NCBI RefSeq assembly: GCF_963678635.1
Contig: NC_087066.1
Span: forward strand, 61,804,054-61,868,053
Direction of reading: 5' to 3'
From: Symsagittifera roscoffensis
Taxonomy: Eukaryota; Xenacoelomorpha; Acoela; Convolutidae
Length of the DNA stretch: 64,000 nt
Below, one piece after another: positions 24,214-35,319 of the stretch (positions within the stretch are counted from its first letter, which is position 1; each line of letters starts with the position of its first letter). The translations under genes were made by a program, and so were the position numbers. The notes beneath the pieces are model-generated. The model had not been told where the DNA came from, searched no databases, and worked only from the letters and a program-made list of their open reading frames with translations.

Positions 24214-24412
24214 TTCCCCCTTGACAACAAAAATTTATAAACTACTGTTTTGTAAATTGAGTTTTTAAAGTCCCCTTAGGACTGATAGATTGAGTTTTAT
24301 AGTCCCGGTAGAACACTTTTGGCATTACTTTTCAGGTTGTGAATTCTGCTTGGCAGATTCTTCTCCCTGGCTTTCGTGTTGCTCCTCGTCATCATTCCTC
24401 GATGACACACTG
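24214..24412 (-). mobile_element. Remnant of a second Gypsy unit plus terminal LTR bases and target duplication
   Basis: 24214-24396 repeats the 3' internal region 14548-14730. It ends abruptly, followed by GATGACA (24401-24407), identical to an LTR end, and by CACTG (24408-24412), the target duplication. Nearly all of one element has been deleted from between these points. Confidence 0.75.
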
Positions 24413-24690
24413 ATTAATGCAATTTTCTTACTTAAAGTGTTTCACATCCCATGATCGACTTTTTATCTGCTTACTGAAAAAAGTGTTCACTCTCATATAA
24501 AACCAAACACAAATGGCGATAACTGGCATTTTCAGACATGGAATAATTAAGTAAAAGCTTTAACTTAAAATTGAGACTTTTAGAGGGGGTAGTTCAGATC
24601 ATTTGCAGGCTGTCAATCTAAAACTTTGGTAAATTTCCAGGTAAAATAATTCAAAATTGTGGTTGAAATTTGAAAGTTTAGAGAGTAAAT
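24413..24690. repeat. Right arm of the palindrome that hosts the Gypsy element
   Basis: Inverted relative to 14037-14287. Joining across the insertion at a single CACTG would place the palindrome centre within about ten bases of the insertion site. Confidence 0.72.
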
Positions 24691-26239
24691 CGGAACTTTT
24701 CGTTAAATTTTTTCCACAAGTTTTTTCAATGTTTTGGTACTGTGACACAAAAGAATATCTTTAATTGAAAACTTAATTGAGAAGACAAAATGAACTAAGA
24801 GTGTTAACGACTTGAAATTAGATTTTTTTTTCAATTTCAATTTGATCAAGCAATTCCAAATGGCGTTTGAATTGTTGCCTTCTCTACGTGTGAAAAAAAT
24901 GCAGGCTACATTCACACAAAAATAATGGGTTCCGTTACTTTTTTCTCTGGTACTTTAAATTTTCGTCGTGCTAGGTGGCAAGAATTCTTGGTTCTAGGTA
25001 ATTTAATCTTGGGAATAAGATTGCATTAAAGTTTCTTTCATCCTGTATGACAATCATAATTTGCTGACTTTTAGTTGATTCCCTCGGATGACCGCCAATA
25101 ACTTTATGTTAACTTTTATCAAATGGGTGCAAACTCAATCGATATGCAGAGAGCACCTGCTCACCTGAAGAACAAATTGATGAGATGAAGAAAAGAATCT
25201 TTTCTAAAATGAGCCAGTACTGAATAAAAAAAAACTCGCGATTGATTTGTTAAAAAGATTTGGCGAAAATATTTTCAAGTACTTGAAAGAAATGGTATAT
25301 AAGTGCAGAAACTTTTAATGGCATTATTGATTTTTGGATTAAAAACAAAACAAGATAATATCTTCAAAAGAAGCAGCAAGAAAATTCAATATGCTATAAA
25401 TTGTTAAGAATATTCAGTTTTCAGTCAGTAAGTTTGCTGAAAATTTTTTTTCCTCAGGCGCAAGCTCTTTTATATGGATTGAAAATATAGTCGAATTTTA
25501 TTTGTTCGATTAGTTTTGCCACCAGCTGCCCTTAACCGCAAGTTCATTTTACCGATCAAACATTTTTTTAATTAAGCAATTGTAACTTCCACAACTTTTT
25601 TGCTCTAATTTTGTTTTTTCAATTTTATCAATTGAATCATACTTTGCAACTTTGCTTCTTGTGTTATGCTTGGAACAATATTTTTTAAAAAGTTATTTTC
25701 ATTCAGCATTTTTTCTGCATACTAATTCAAAAATTCTGACTCAAATTTCAAACATATTGTCTTGTTTCTTAGTATACTTATTTTACGCCCATTTTGCAAT
25801 CACTACACAAATGTCCCGCATTGGAGTTCCACGGGGAAAAAAACAATTAAATTTGAATTTTGATGTCACTGTCTGTATGAGCAGAAAAAAATTGATTACA
25901 AGTAACTTAAAAAAAGATTATTTTCGTGTAGTTTAATATTGCATTAAAATTCGTTGCAAATCAAGGAAAATTGATATTTTTGTACTTTTTAATGTAACAA
26001 ACAATAAAACTCCCCTATAACCGCTTTTTTCCTTTTTTGAGATGCAAACTTCAATGCAAAAAAGTCATTTGCACGGTTTAACCTAGTTTTGGTTGCATGT
26101 TGTAAAATGTAAAATTTCTTTTTTCCTTTTTCAACTTTTTGTGCCCATGTTTTTTGTTACTCAATTTTGTTTCTTTCAACCAATTTTTTATTTTTTTAGA
26201 AACGTTAATTGTATGAATGTATCTATAGACCTATGTATG
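24691..26239. other. AT-rich intergenic stretch, no gene recognised
   Basis: Short open frames here (for example 25652-25936) show no family features. A fragment TTCCGTTACTTT near 24930 resembles the head of a dispersed repeat family found at 32451 and 62296, but it is too short to call. Confidence 0.4.
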
Positions 26240-26880
26240 TGATAAAGTCCATTAACGTCAATTTTTTCTACTTTCTTCAATTTTTGTAGATGCGGTGTAG
26301 TCCAGACTACAAGAGCGGAAAAATTCAAACTCCGCTAGTTTTTGCATAGAGCAGAATCAATTGCTCAGAACTATTCTATAAAACTAACAAATTTCGTTAA
26401 AAGGAATTACTAACAGGGGTTTAGCAGACTTACAGTCGGGTTTTGTAAAACGTCCAATTATCTCACTTAGAATGTCTTACAACTTTTTATTCCGCTTTTT
26501 GAAAATTTTTTTATTGCAATACATTACTTAGAATACCACATGAAAATGTTATTTTCGATTGGAAAAAATTGACAAGCCTTGAAATGAAAAATGAATATTC
26601 AAATGATATTCAAATAGTTTTTTAATCGTCTAAATTTTTAACCCTCACGGTGTTCTACTGATGAATTTTTGTTGTTTTCAAAATCAGCTAATGATTCAAG
26701 CTCTTCAATTGCTTTTGCTTCTAGCAAATTGAGACTAGTATTTGTCAATTTTCTTTAATTTTTTGTCCCAACTCTCCCGAGACATAGAAAGAGCAGTTTA
26801 AAATCCATTATGGCACAGACAGCATAAGCTACGCCTGTTTTGAATTTAGCTATGCAAGTGGAATGTCTGACAACTTTTTA
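26240..26880 (+). repeat. Dispersed repeat, copy 1 (partner at 41660-42270)
   Basis: Collinear with 41660-42270 over about 600 bp. Shared blocks include TTTTTGCATAGAGCAGAATC, CCTTGAAATGAAAAATGAAT, TCAATTGCTTTTGCTTCTAG and AACTCTCCCGAGACATAGAA. Both are in the same orientation and have no coding capacity that I recognise. Confidence 0.8.
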
Positions 26881-28929
26881 CTCCGCTTTTTGAAGCGATG
26901 CAAAATTTAGCATAACTTGTGAAAACTGGCCTTTTCAGATTGAAAAAAAAAGAAAAGCCTTGAAGACTTTTTTGACAACTTTATAGATTTAATCATCTGC
27001 TCTTGGTCTGTTATTTATTTTGAAGTAAAAACTTCCGAAAATGTCCATGAAAACAGAAAAATTTGTGGAATAAAAGCTAATGTTTCGATGAATTTTGTCC
27101 ATTAATGTAGCAACTCCAAAGCCTTCTATTACATTCAAAGTAAATAAAAATTATCTTTTGGATTTTAAGTTCATGGGACACAGAAGTAGCAACTTTTTAG
27201 TTTTCAAGTCACTGAGTTTTATCTACAACCAAAAGCGTTTCACGGCTGAAATTTAAACATCTGTCTGATGTATGCAAACGTTAAACACAATATGGCCATT
27301 AAAAACCGTAAAAAAATAATTTCAAGGTGAAATTTGGTCGTTTAATTAGAAGGTGTTAGAAATTCCCCATAAAAAAGAATGTTTGGACATACAAGTGACC
27401 GTTGGAAAGCTTAAAACTTAAGCCATGCCTTAATATAGGTTTTAAATTAATTAAAAGGAATACAAAAACAATTCTCAGCTAGAAAATAAAAATTAACTCA
27501 GAGCTTCGGTATTTCAAATCAGACTAGACTTCATTAAAAAAGTTTCATTCATCGTACCTTAAACTACAACCGTGAGTATCTAGCGGTTGCAGAGAAACCG
27601 GAAGATTCGTGAAAATAATTTTGGTCATTTTGTTGCTTGAGAACTGGAACTTGCAACTTCTATGCCCCATGAATGTAGGTTATTATAAGTGCAAAAAAAG
27701 TCACGAATTCGGAATTGAGAATTATCCAAAAAAACTTTATAATCTCAAATTAAAGATTGAAGAGAATTTTTTTGATGTTTTCCCTTTGTTCACACATGTT
27801 TACATTCAATTTTAAAAACATTAATTAATTTTTTGCTCTAATTGGTATGTGATTTTTTCATGACAATTTTTTTCAACCTGGAATTCATTAAGCCATTTTG
27901 CTTAAGTTTTGGCTATCCCCAATTCAATAGGATTTGCAATCATTTGCTTACATAATGCAATGCACAAAATAACGAGGAATCTATTCAGAGGGCACCCCCA
28001 AATCAAGTGCACGTGTAACGGCTTTGAAATCACAAACAATTTGAAATCACGAACAATATCTAGAAATCACATACAATACTGCAGAAAAATTTGACATTTA
28101 TTTTAACCAAATTAGTGCCTTGTAAAAAAATATGTGACAAAACTTCTTTCATTAAATTTTGGAAGGATTGATTCCCAGTAACCGTCTATTCATTCGTATT
28201 TTGTTCATAGTTTTTTTTCATAATTTTGAAATCGTTGATGAATTCAATTTAAAGGTACATAAGATTTATCTGCGGGACTCAAATTACAAGGCTCAAGTCG
28301 CTTGGGGTGAAATTAATATCCTCTTAGCTAATTAATGTTCTCTTGAAGTTAAGGTCGTCTAATTAATGTTGTCTTGAAAAAAAGGGAAAAAAGAATATAG
28401 AATATTTTAGAAAAATTGGACCTCGGAAACTAGTTACCTGAAATCTACATTTTGACAAACTTCAAGCCCATGACTTTTCAGAAAATGATCTCCGCGGAAA
28501 TAATTTCAATGTTTTTGAGTTTATGACATACAAGTTTATGAACAACATCACCCGAGAGGAAAAATTTTGTCATTCGTCATTTTTTTGCAATTAGGTTTTC
28601 TAGTAACTTTTAAAAATTATCGCAATTTTAGCTGATAGAACGAATATAACCACTACAAAGCTCCCTTTTTAAGAACACAGAGTAAATTTTGTTGATTTCT
28701 AAGAAGTTAAAAGATGTGTATTTTTTGTGGATAATGGCTCATGGAGTTCCATTAGGAAAAACAAACAAACAAAGATGAAAAAAATTAAAAATTACCAGGC
28801 CAAACTGTGTATTATGTGAACTGTTGGCAGTTTCTGCAACAAGGACGCTCTCTTTGATCTTCATTTGTTCTTTCTTTTTCTTTGATTGTTCCGAATAAAA
28901 TTAAGCATGTTTAAATTTGTCTCTGGATT
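26881..28929. other. AT-rich intergenic stretch, no gene recognised
   Basis: Small open frames at 27609-27815 and 27909-28094 have no recognisable domains. I see no splice-consistent conserved exon on either strand. Confidence 0.4.
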
Positions 28930-28930
28930 C

Positions 28931-29248
28931 CAGTGACCTACACTCACCAAAGGCTCCCTTTTGTACTATTTTGAGACAACCATTTTTGGCTGACTGGCCT
29001 TTAAGTTTTTCTAAAAGAGCTTTCGGCGCTAATTTATACTAATTTTGAGGGGGGAGCGCGCGCCGAAAAAAACGCAATTTTGGCCTGTTTTTTTCAAAAC
29101 TTGGCCTGCGGCGCTAAAAATTTGGTCAAAATGGGGTCTTTATACTGATTTAGGAGAGCTCAGAAAATCAATTTAATGGACCTAAAAAAAGTCGAAATAA
29201 TTTTTTGAAAATTCTCCCCTCTCGAGAAATTCCTATATCCACGCCTGT
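28931..29248 (+). mobile_element. hAT-type MITE, diverged copy
   Basis: It shares the internal order of the better copies at 44476-44860 and 35470-35884: CCCTTTTGTACTATTTTGAG, TTTTTGGCTGA, TAAGTTTTTCTAAAAG, GGGGGGAGCGCGCGCCGA and TTGCCTGCGG-like. It ends in a decayed terminus (TCCACGCCTG instead of TCCGCCCCTG). The left terminus is not preserved. Confidence 0.7.
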
Positions 29249-29555
29249 ACATTGACACACGCTTTCTGTCCTAACATCATCTATTTCTTATATAGTCGTC
29301 ATAATCAGTTTTAATAATTTCCATTAAAAAAATTGTTGAAAAGCATTTTTTTGGAAGTTATCAAATTGGATTGACAACTTTACTAGAGAATGTTGTTTTG
29401 AGAAGAAATTGTGAGGCAAGAAACATAGTCGCAGAAAGTTTTTATTATCACAAACTTTAATATTACAAATTTAGAGAAATTCAATTTATTTTACTATGAG
29501 GCGTCAATTAAAATGGAACTTGATTATTCAACCCTACCCTGTTAATTTTCTAAAA

Positions 29556-30250
29556 CAGATCTGAAATAATCTTTTTCAGATCTAAATTTCAGATCTGAAA
29601 TTGGTTGTGAAATGTTTAAATAACGCTTGGATACTTTAAGGATTGGTTATTTCAGATCTAATTTCAGATCTGAAATTTTCTTTTTCTTGATTATTTCAGA
29701 TCTGAAAAATCATTGATTTGGACTCAATTTTTGCTATTTTTAATTTTTTTAGCTTCTTCTAACTACTAGCAGGTACTCAGCATAGTCTCAAGTTGGAAAC
29801 TGCCGAGGTATGTTTCCCCACGCATGAGATAAACATTGGAAACGCATGAAAAGTAGCGCATGAAAATCAAAAGTGTTACAGGTCTTCTAGCAGTTTTTGA
29901 AAACTTTTTAACACAGTTGAACAAGAAATTTAGTTCGAAAAAAACTGTTTGTGAAAACGTTCGGAAGTTTTTCAGACCGCTAGTTAAATTAAACATAATT
30001 GTGTATTGCAAAAACATCAAAAATTAAAAACTCCACTATTGCTCGAAATGCATAAATTATAATTTAACAAAGGATTTCTCAGATCTGATTTCAGATCTGA
30101 AATTTTGTTTTTCAAGGTTATTTCAGGTCTGAATTTTCCAATTCAGATCTAAATTTCAGATATGAAATTTGTAAATTCTGATCAAGATATGAATTAAAGA
30201 ATTTCAAATCTGAGAATCAACCTTTGTAAAAAATAAAGAAATTCAGATCT
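29556..30250. repeat. Clusters of the palindrome TTTCAGATCTGAAA
   Basis: The self-complementary motif (A)TTTCAGATCTGAAA(T) and one-base variants recur many times in two clusters, about 29556-29713 and 30072-30250, flanking about 350 bp of unrelated sequence. The arrangement suggests a foldback element with repetitive arms. No coding is seen. Confidence 0.65.
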
Positions 30251-31080
30251 TGCACAGAAAATCTCCTGGGTACGGGCAGTGTATTGCAACAGAGTGCTCG
30301 AGTTTTACCCAAAATTAAATTTGTCAGATGATTAGTCTCAAAGCTGAACTATTCTTGTAGCAGCCCAATGCCAGCTGAAGAGACGTGCTCAACAAAAAAG
30401 ACCTAAGTTCAGCGTGAAAATACGCATTCTAGTCGACTTTTAAATATTGTTTTCGAACCTAACCTATAAATTGATAAACAAGAGTTTCAATTGACATATG
30501 CTGATTCAGTTTTTTTCGATGAAATAAGTTTTATTTTTGAAGTCCTTGTCTTTTTGATCGTATAAAAAAGTGGTTTACGAGTGCTCAAACACGTATTTTA
30601 GTTCAGACGCAAAATTATATGCAAATTTGCATTGTCATCTACATCTGCTGAAGCGCTTTAAGCTGCCTTAAGCTTTCAGTTATTTTGCAACACAGTTTCT
30701 CAAAAAAACTTCAGACTTTCATAAATCAAAGTATGCAACCGTATTGTGCGGGGTTTTCAGGGTAGTCTCAGAGGCTGCAAATTTGATCTCTGACTAGAGT
30801 TGCTCACATCTCAAATTGAAAATTTGAACTTTAAGGTATATTTCGCAATTTTTTGTTAATATCGCAATTATTTAACTCAAAACGGGCTGGTCAGTCATTT
30901 CATTTCAAAATTTTTTCTCAAAGGGAAAAAACCGCCTCATTCGCGCTCATATATTCGATAATTTAATTGACATCATCAAAAGCACTAAATTAAAAAATTT
31001 TCTCGCCCTTTTTTTAGATTAGAGACCCGTTTAGTTTCGTACGATGCCTCTATCAAATTTGTAACTCTCCGATCCTGATA
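30251..31080. other. AT-rich intergenic stretch, no gene recognised
   Basis: No exon or clear repeat identified. Confidence 0.4.
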
Positions 31081-31331
31081 TTCAATAATTACTGACAAAT
31101 TACGCGCGATATATTGCGTGCGATTAATGCGTAAGCGGAGATTTAATCCGTATTAGAAATCATTCCGTGTTGAATTGAAGTGTGCTCTTTGGTCAATTTA
31201 TACTTTGCTATATGCAAAAATATATCACTTTTTTGAAAATTTCATAGGGGGTTTTACTTTAAATTATTCCAGAGAAAAAAAAGCAGTCGGAACATTCAAA
31301 GTTTTGCCCTGATACAAGCAGGCTTGTTATT
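31081..31331 (+). repeat. Hairpin-ended dispersed repeat family, partial copy
   Basis: It contains the family blocks ACGCGCGATATATTGCG, ATGCGTAAGCGGAGATTTAA and, at the end, GCAGTCGGAACATTCAAAG with GCCCTGATACAAGCAGGC and TTGTTA. It is collinear with the fuller copy at 32451-32988. Confidence 0.75.
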
Positions 31332-31649
31332 TTCTAGCTTCAAGGAACTAACTTTGAACTCTGCAGCAAATTCTCTGATATGCAAAATATGTGGGTGTTG
31401 TAATTTATATTTGCTGATCTGATTTTTATACCAAAATTTTCAGTGAGGAAAAAAAGAGTAATTGATTCTCTTGCTATTTTTATAGTATTCAGTATACTTA
31501 CCTACGATGAAAAATGACCCAAGGTTGCAATTTAGCCATTTGTTGAATTTTTTGAAATTCGATTGGGTTGTCGCTTTTTAAATTATTTTATGATAGTTTG
31601 ATGGTCAAAAAAGTACCCATTTTTGGCCAATAAAACAAAATATCGGTCA

Positions 31650-31840
31650 AATCGAGTCGGAACATAGATCGAGCCCGCTTTTCGAAACCTAAGTCGAGCA
31701 TAGTCTAAAAAGTCAGAAAAGTCAATGTCATAGGTCGAGCAGAGTCAAAACGTACCCATTAGAAGCCAATAAAATTAAATATCGGTCAAATAGAGTGAAA
31801 ACCTAAATCAAGCGCAGTCAAAACGTAAGTCGAGTGAAAA
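31650..31840 (+). repeat. Degenerate dispersed copies of the 22-bp satellite unit
   Basis: Units such as AGTCGGAACATAGATCGAG, AAGTCGAGCATAGTC and ATAGGTCGAGCAGAGTCAAA recur here, 22 kb from the main array. They are interrupted by a repeated CAATAAAA(T)...ATCGGTCAAAT phrase that occurs twice (about 31628 and 31768). Confidence 0.75.
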
Positions 31841-32084
31841 CATTTAGACAGTTAACTTTTTTATTAAGAAAGAAATATGAATTAAAAGAAAAAAATGCCG
31901 CAAGAGGATAAGACAAAAGCAAACGCAGAATTAATAGTGGTCAAGAAAATTTTTTCATCGAGGTAGTCAAAATTAGCTAGAAAAAAAACTTTCAAAAATC
32001 GCATTGCACCATATTTCCTTTAAACCATTTTACCCAGTTCATCAGCATTTCCAGATTGAAATCCGCGGGACATTAGTAGTCGCG

Positions 32085-32325
32085 GGTTATTGGCAAAATA
32101 ACATAGGACTCTTTTGCCTTTTCCCCCCCACCTGCAAATTTTTACATGTAAATTTGTTGACCACGTTGTTCGATTGTTATGAAAATTTACATACAGACTA
32201 ATAAGGCCATGACAAACATATTTGGTCTTCATACTCAACCTCGTACAATCACTCGTTACGCTAATATATTGAAGTTCGGGTGAGGTGGGGGGGAGGGGGG
32301 GAAGTAAAAAGAGCCTAACATAGTC
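32085..32325. mobile_element. Small terminal-inverted-repeat element (MITE), copy 1
   Basis: The left end (GGACTCTTTTGCCTTTTCCC) and right end (GGGGAAGTAAAAAGAGCC) are inverted repeats. The interior matches 52350-52565, for example CTGCAAATTTTTACATGTAA, AATAAGGCCATGACAAACAT and TCATACTCAACCTCGTA. Confidence 0.7.
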
Positions 32326-32450
32326 TGCACGTTGATTTGTGATTAATGAAATTGTCTACAGTTTTCTTTTCTGTGCTCGGATGGCCTCTTTTTGCTCCAG
32401 GCAATTTGTCCTGTGCTCCAATTCGGAGAGTTATGAGGGTTTGAATTTTT

Positions 32451-32988
32451 GTTCCGACTTTCGATACGAAAGTAACGGAATATTTGTGCTCGGGGTGGGT
32501 TTTTTTCTTTAGACAAATTTCGACTTTTTAACTAGCCATTTTTGACGAAACTTTTTTATATCATTCAAATGGTATTGTTGTCTTGAGCTTAAATTTGAAA
32601 AGATATTTCACCTGTGATCATTTTTCATAAAGTTATGAGGGTTTAAAGATTGCCATTTTGGCCATTTTGACCAATTTGGGACAATTAACGTGCGATATAA
32701 TTCGCGCTATTAACGCGTAAGCGGAGATTTAATCCGTCTTATAAATCGTTCCAAATTGGTTGAACGAAGCTTATTTGCCATAATTGATTTGTTACAAGGA
32801 ACGAAGTCTCTCTTTTTGTATTTTATATGGCGTGTGGGGGAATGATTTTCATAAAAAATTTCAAATTTTAGAAAAAAAAAATTTCGTTTAATTTTATTAT
32901 TTTTTTTAAATGTTATTACTGCTGCTCCATAAACCTTGAAGGCAGTCGGAACATTCAGGGCTTCGCCCTGATACGAGCAGTCTTGTTT
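32451..32988 (+). repeat. Hairpin-ended dispersed repeat family, best copy
   Basis: It starts GTTCCGACTTTCGATACGAA and then TAACGGAATATTTGTGCTCG. It passes through GACAATTAACGTGCGATATA and AACGCGTAAGCGGAGATTTA. It ends GGCAGTCGGAACATTCAGGG, CTTCGCCCTGATACGAGCAG and TCTTGTT. The 3' end carries a stem-loop (CAGGGCTTCGCCCTG). Other copies are at 31081, 53290, 55880-56430, 61806-62296 (minus) and 62690-62965. It has no coding capacity, so it is a non-autonomous element of unknown class. Confidence 0.85.
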
Positions 32989-35261
32989 AAATTTGTGGTT
33001 TTACACCCGCTTTTTCCCATTTTTCTATTAATGCGTAGCTATTTACTGGCAAACAATATACTATTTAAGGTTTCTAGAAACCTACAGCAATATTTTTTTC
33101 GATAGAGTAAATACACAATCCAATTTTAGCCACACCGTCTGAAACATGTATGAAATATCTCGAATAAATTTTAATTCTGTTGAAAGTCGAGACAAAGCAA
33201 AATTTGATCAAGAAATTCGAAACATCTGAACTAATTGAGTCGAGCAACAGAAAATAACACTTTTTTTCCTAGGTCGAGATCGCCAAAATAAACCAAACAA
33301 CCGAATTTTGGCCGAGAACTTCGATCAAGTAAACAATCCCCCTCCCCAATTGGTTAAGAGTGGGAAAGTTCAGTTGTTTTAAGGGGGGGGGGAGGTTGTT
33401 TTATGGTCTATGGGCCCATTCTCATATAAATTTCAATTCAAGGTAGAATATGTTTGCATGAAAGTTAAAAATTATTTCATTCTCAAAGACGAGAACCGAA
33501 ACCTATAAGGTATGGAATAAGAGGTCTCAACGGATGTTATAACTTGCAAAATTAAAAACGCATGTTTATTTCTTTTTATCGAAACTTATTACAGCCTTTT
33601 TTCCAGTTTCAAAGTTCCAGCTTTTTTCAAGGCCAAGCATATGTATACCAACCATTGTTAAAGCGTCTCTGCTTAGGTGGTGTTGCATCTATAGGGCTGA
33701 AATGGGTTGTTTTTGTCCTAGTCTAGCGTGAAAAATTGTCATTATCATGCGTGTCCCAATTTTACGAGAAAAATCAATCCAGAGCTTTTTTCCATTTTTT
33801 CTGGCGACCGGTCGCAAAATTTAGATAAAAACGCTTGGTTAAGAACTGAATTCCTGCTTGATAATCTAATGCTAAATGTCTTCTGAGCTGGGAATTTGAA
33901 TCGGTGTCTTTTGAAGTTTAATTTTCATGGCTCGATTTCATCCAGATAAGCTATATCTGAATTCCATTGCTCTATTATAACCCTTCACTACCTTTAATCG
34001 TTACCTCTGCACTTTTTTCTTGAATCAAATTGATTGGAGGCAATCAAAAACAGACGAATACAAAAGAAAGCTGGTTAGAACACGCGTGGAAGGCTCCGAG
34101 CTTAAGGACCAAATCAGAAGAAAAATTTTTAAAAGTTCTATTTTTAGTAATTTATGGAAAATAAGATCAGACTTTCCCTCCGATGTGAACAGCCTTGAGA
34201 TATATTTTATTTATGGTGCCAATGTTATTAGAAACAATTTTCTAAGGATTGTTAATCAGTTTCAATATCATTTCGTTTCACGGTTTTTTGTCTCCGAGGA
34301 GCCTTTTCATTGCCGATTTGTTTTCTTATCGCCACCCAAATACTTTTATCAGATTCTAGGCCAGTCAACTGTTTAAAAGGTGATAAAAACCGGCACAAGT
34401 CTGGTCTGCACGCAATGCTCCGGATAATTCACAAGTCATTAATCTTGATTTAAGAACTTTTTAACAAATGGAAATTTTTCAATTCCCTCTGTTTCTAAAT
34501 CGAACACAAATGGGCCGTGAAAACAAAACAAACTGCCGGAAGTCATAAGTTGACATTCTCTTAGAAAGTGAAAAGCGCATTTGGTTTACCCGTCTGAAAG
34601 GCAGCAGAATTTTTTCAGAGCCAACCTTCCGGCGCGGTTTTGCGCCAAAAAAGGTCAAATCAAAATATTTACACCTGATTATGAGTTTGATTATCAGCTG
34701 CTAGTAGGGCCGAACTTGTGACAAGTTACGAGCACAAAACTGCTTAAAGATTAAACGCCTCTCGAATTTTAGTTATACACTTTATTTTGTGTTCATAACT
34801 TGTAAAATATTAGTTCAACCTACCAGTTGATCCCCTGGCGCTTTCTTTCCCCAAAGACCTATTCAACCCGGAATGTGCCCGATTAACGCTTTCATGTAAT
34901 GGTCTCCCACTTTTTAGGAATAAAATTTGGAGAGCCTAATACTTTACAACAGTTAGGCTATAAAATTTCCCTCGGATTGGAGATTTCTTTTTTTTTCTGT
35001 TGGAGAATTGTTATCAAATTAGATCTGAACTACTTGCAAAATAGTCATTCGAATAGACCTTTGGCGGCGTTCCAACCAATTCAATTGCTTGTATTCTTTT
35101 TCCTTCAAACCGCTGAGGGAGCTCCAGTTGACATTCTGTTGTGACAGTCTGGTTATGACATTTTCCTAATAACTTATCAACTCACAGGACCCTAGTTTGC
35201 ATATAGTTCCAATTATATTTCACGCGCCCGCCAAACCACCAGATATACGTCAAGAAATCTA
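32989..35261. other. Upstream region of the receptor gene, no confirmed gene
   Basis: Two open frames are worth noting, but I recognise no family in either. 34020-34376 (plus, 118 codons if a TTG is counted, basic N-terminal half) and 34899-35144 (plus, 81 codons). Sequence just before the receptor ATG is presumably 5' UTR and promoter. No confident TATA box or initiator can be assigned. Confidence 0.35.
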
Positions 35262-35319
35262 ATGGCAGTATTGAAGCTTTACCTGTTCCTCGTGATATAT
35301 TGTTACAGCTGTTTCGCTG
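35262..35319 (+). CDS. Receptor exon 1: signal peptide
   Basis: ATG opens 19 codons, MAVLKLYLFLVIYCYSCFA. This is a short basic start followed by a hydrophobic core and small residues suited to signal peptidase. One extra base G precedes a strong donor GTGAGT at 35320. That phase-1 G joins with GT at the start of the exon at 53828 to give a Gly codon, without a stop. Support is the signal peptide, the consensus donor and the exact phase match. The weakness is the 18.5-kb distance. Confidence 0.72.

Larger units (their letters stand above)
14293..24407 (-). mobile_element. Ty3/Gypsy LTR retrotransposon, decayed and rearranged
   Basis: On the minus strand the order is LTR (24213-23959), gag, protease, reverse transcriptase, RNase H, integrase and LTR (14547-14293). 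RT-RNase H-IN order is that of Ty3/Gypsy. Beyond the right LTR lies a 3'-internal fragment (24214-24400) and then only the last seven bases of another LTR (GATGACA, 24401-24407) before the CACTG duplication. The insertion was therefore probably a tandem of two elements sharing an LTR, later deleted. The primer-binding site TGGCGCAG directly follows the 5' LTR. A purine tract AAGGGGGAA precedes the 3' LTR. Inside, 15874-18770 and 18781-21635 are tandem copies of one 2.9-kb segment. Stops and frameshifts in several domains show the element cannot encode intact products. No envelope gene is seen. Confidence 0.93.

Noticed and set aside
14293-24407. Endogenous retrovirus with envelope
   Set aside because: No membrane glycoprotein-like frame exists between integrase and the 3' LTR. 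The last frame is a low-complexity acidic tail.
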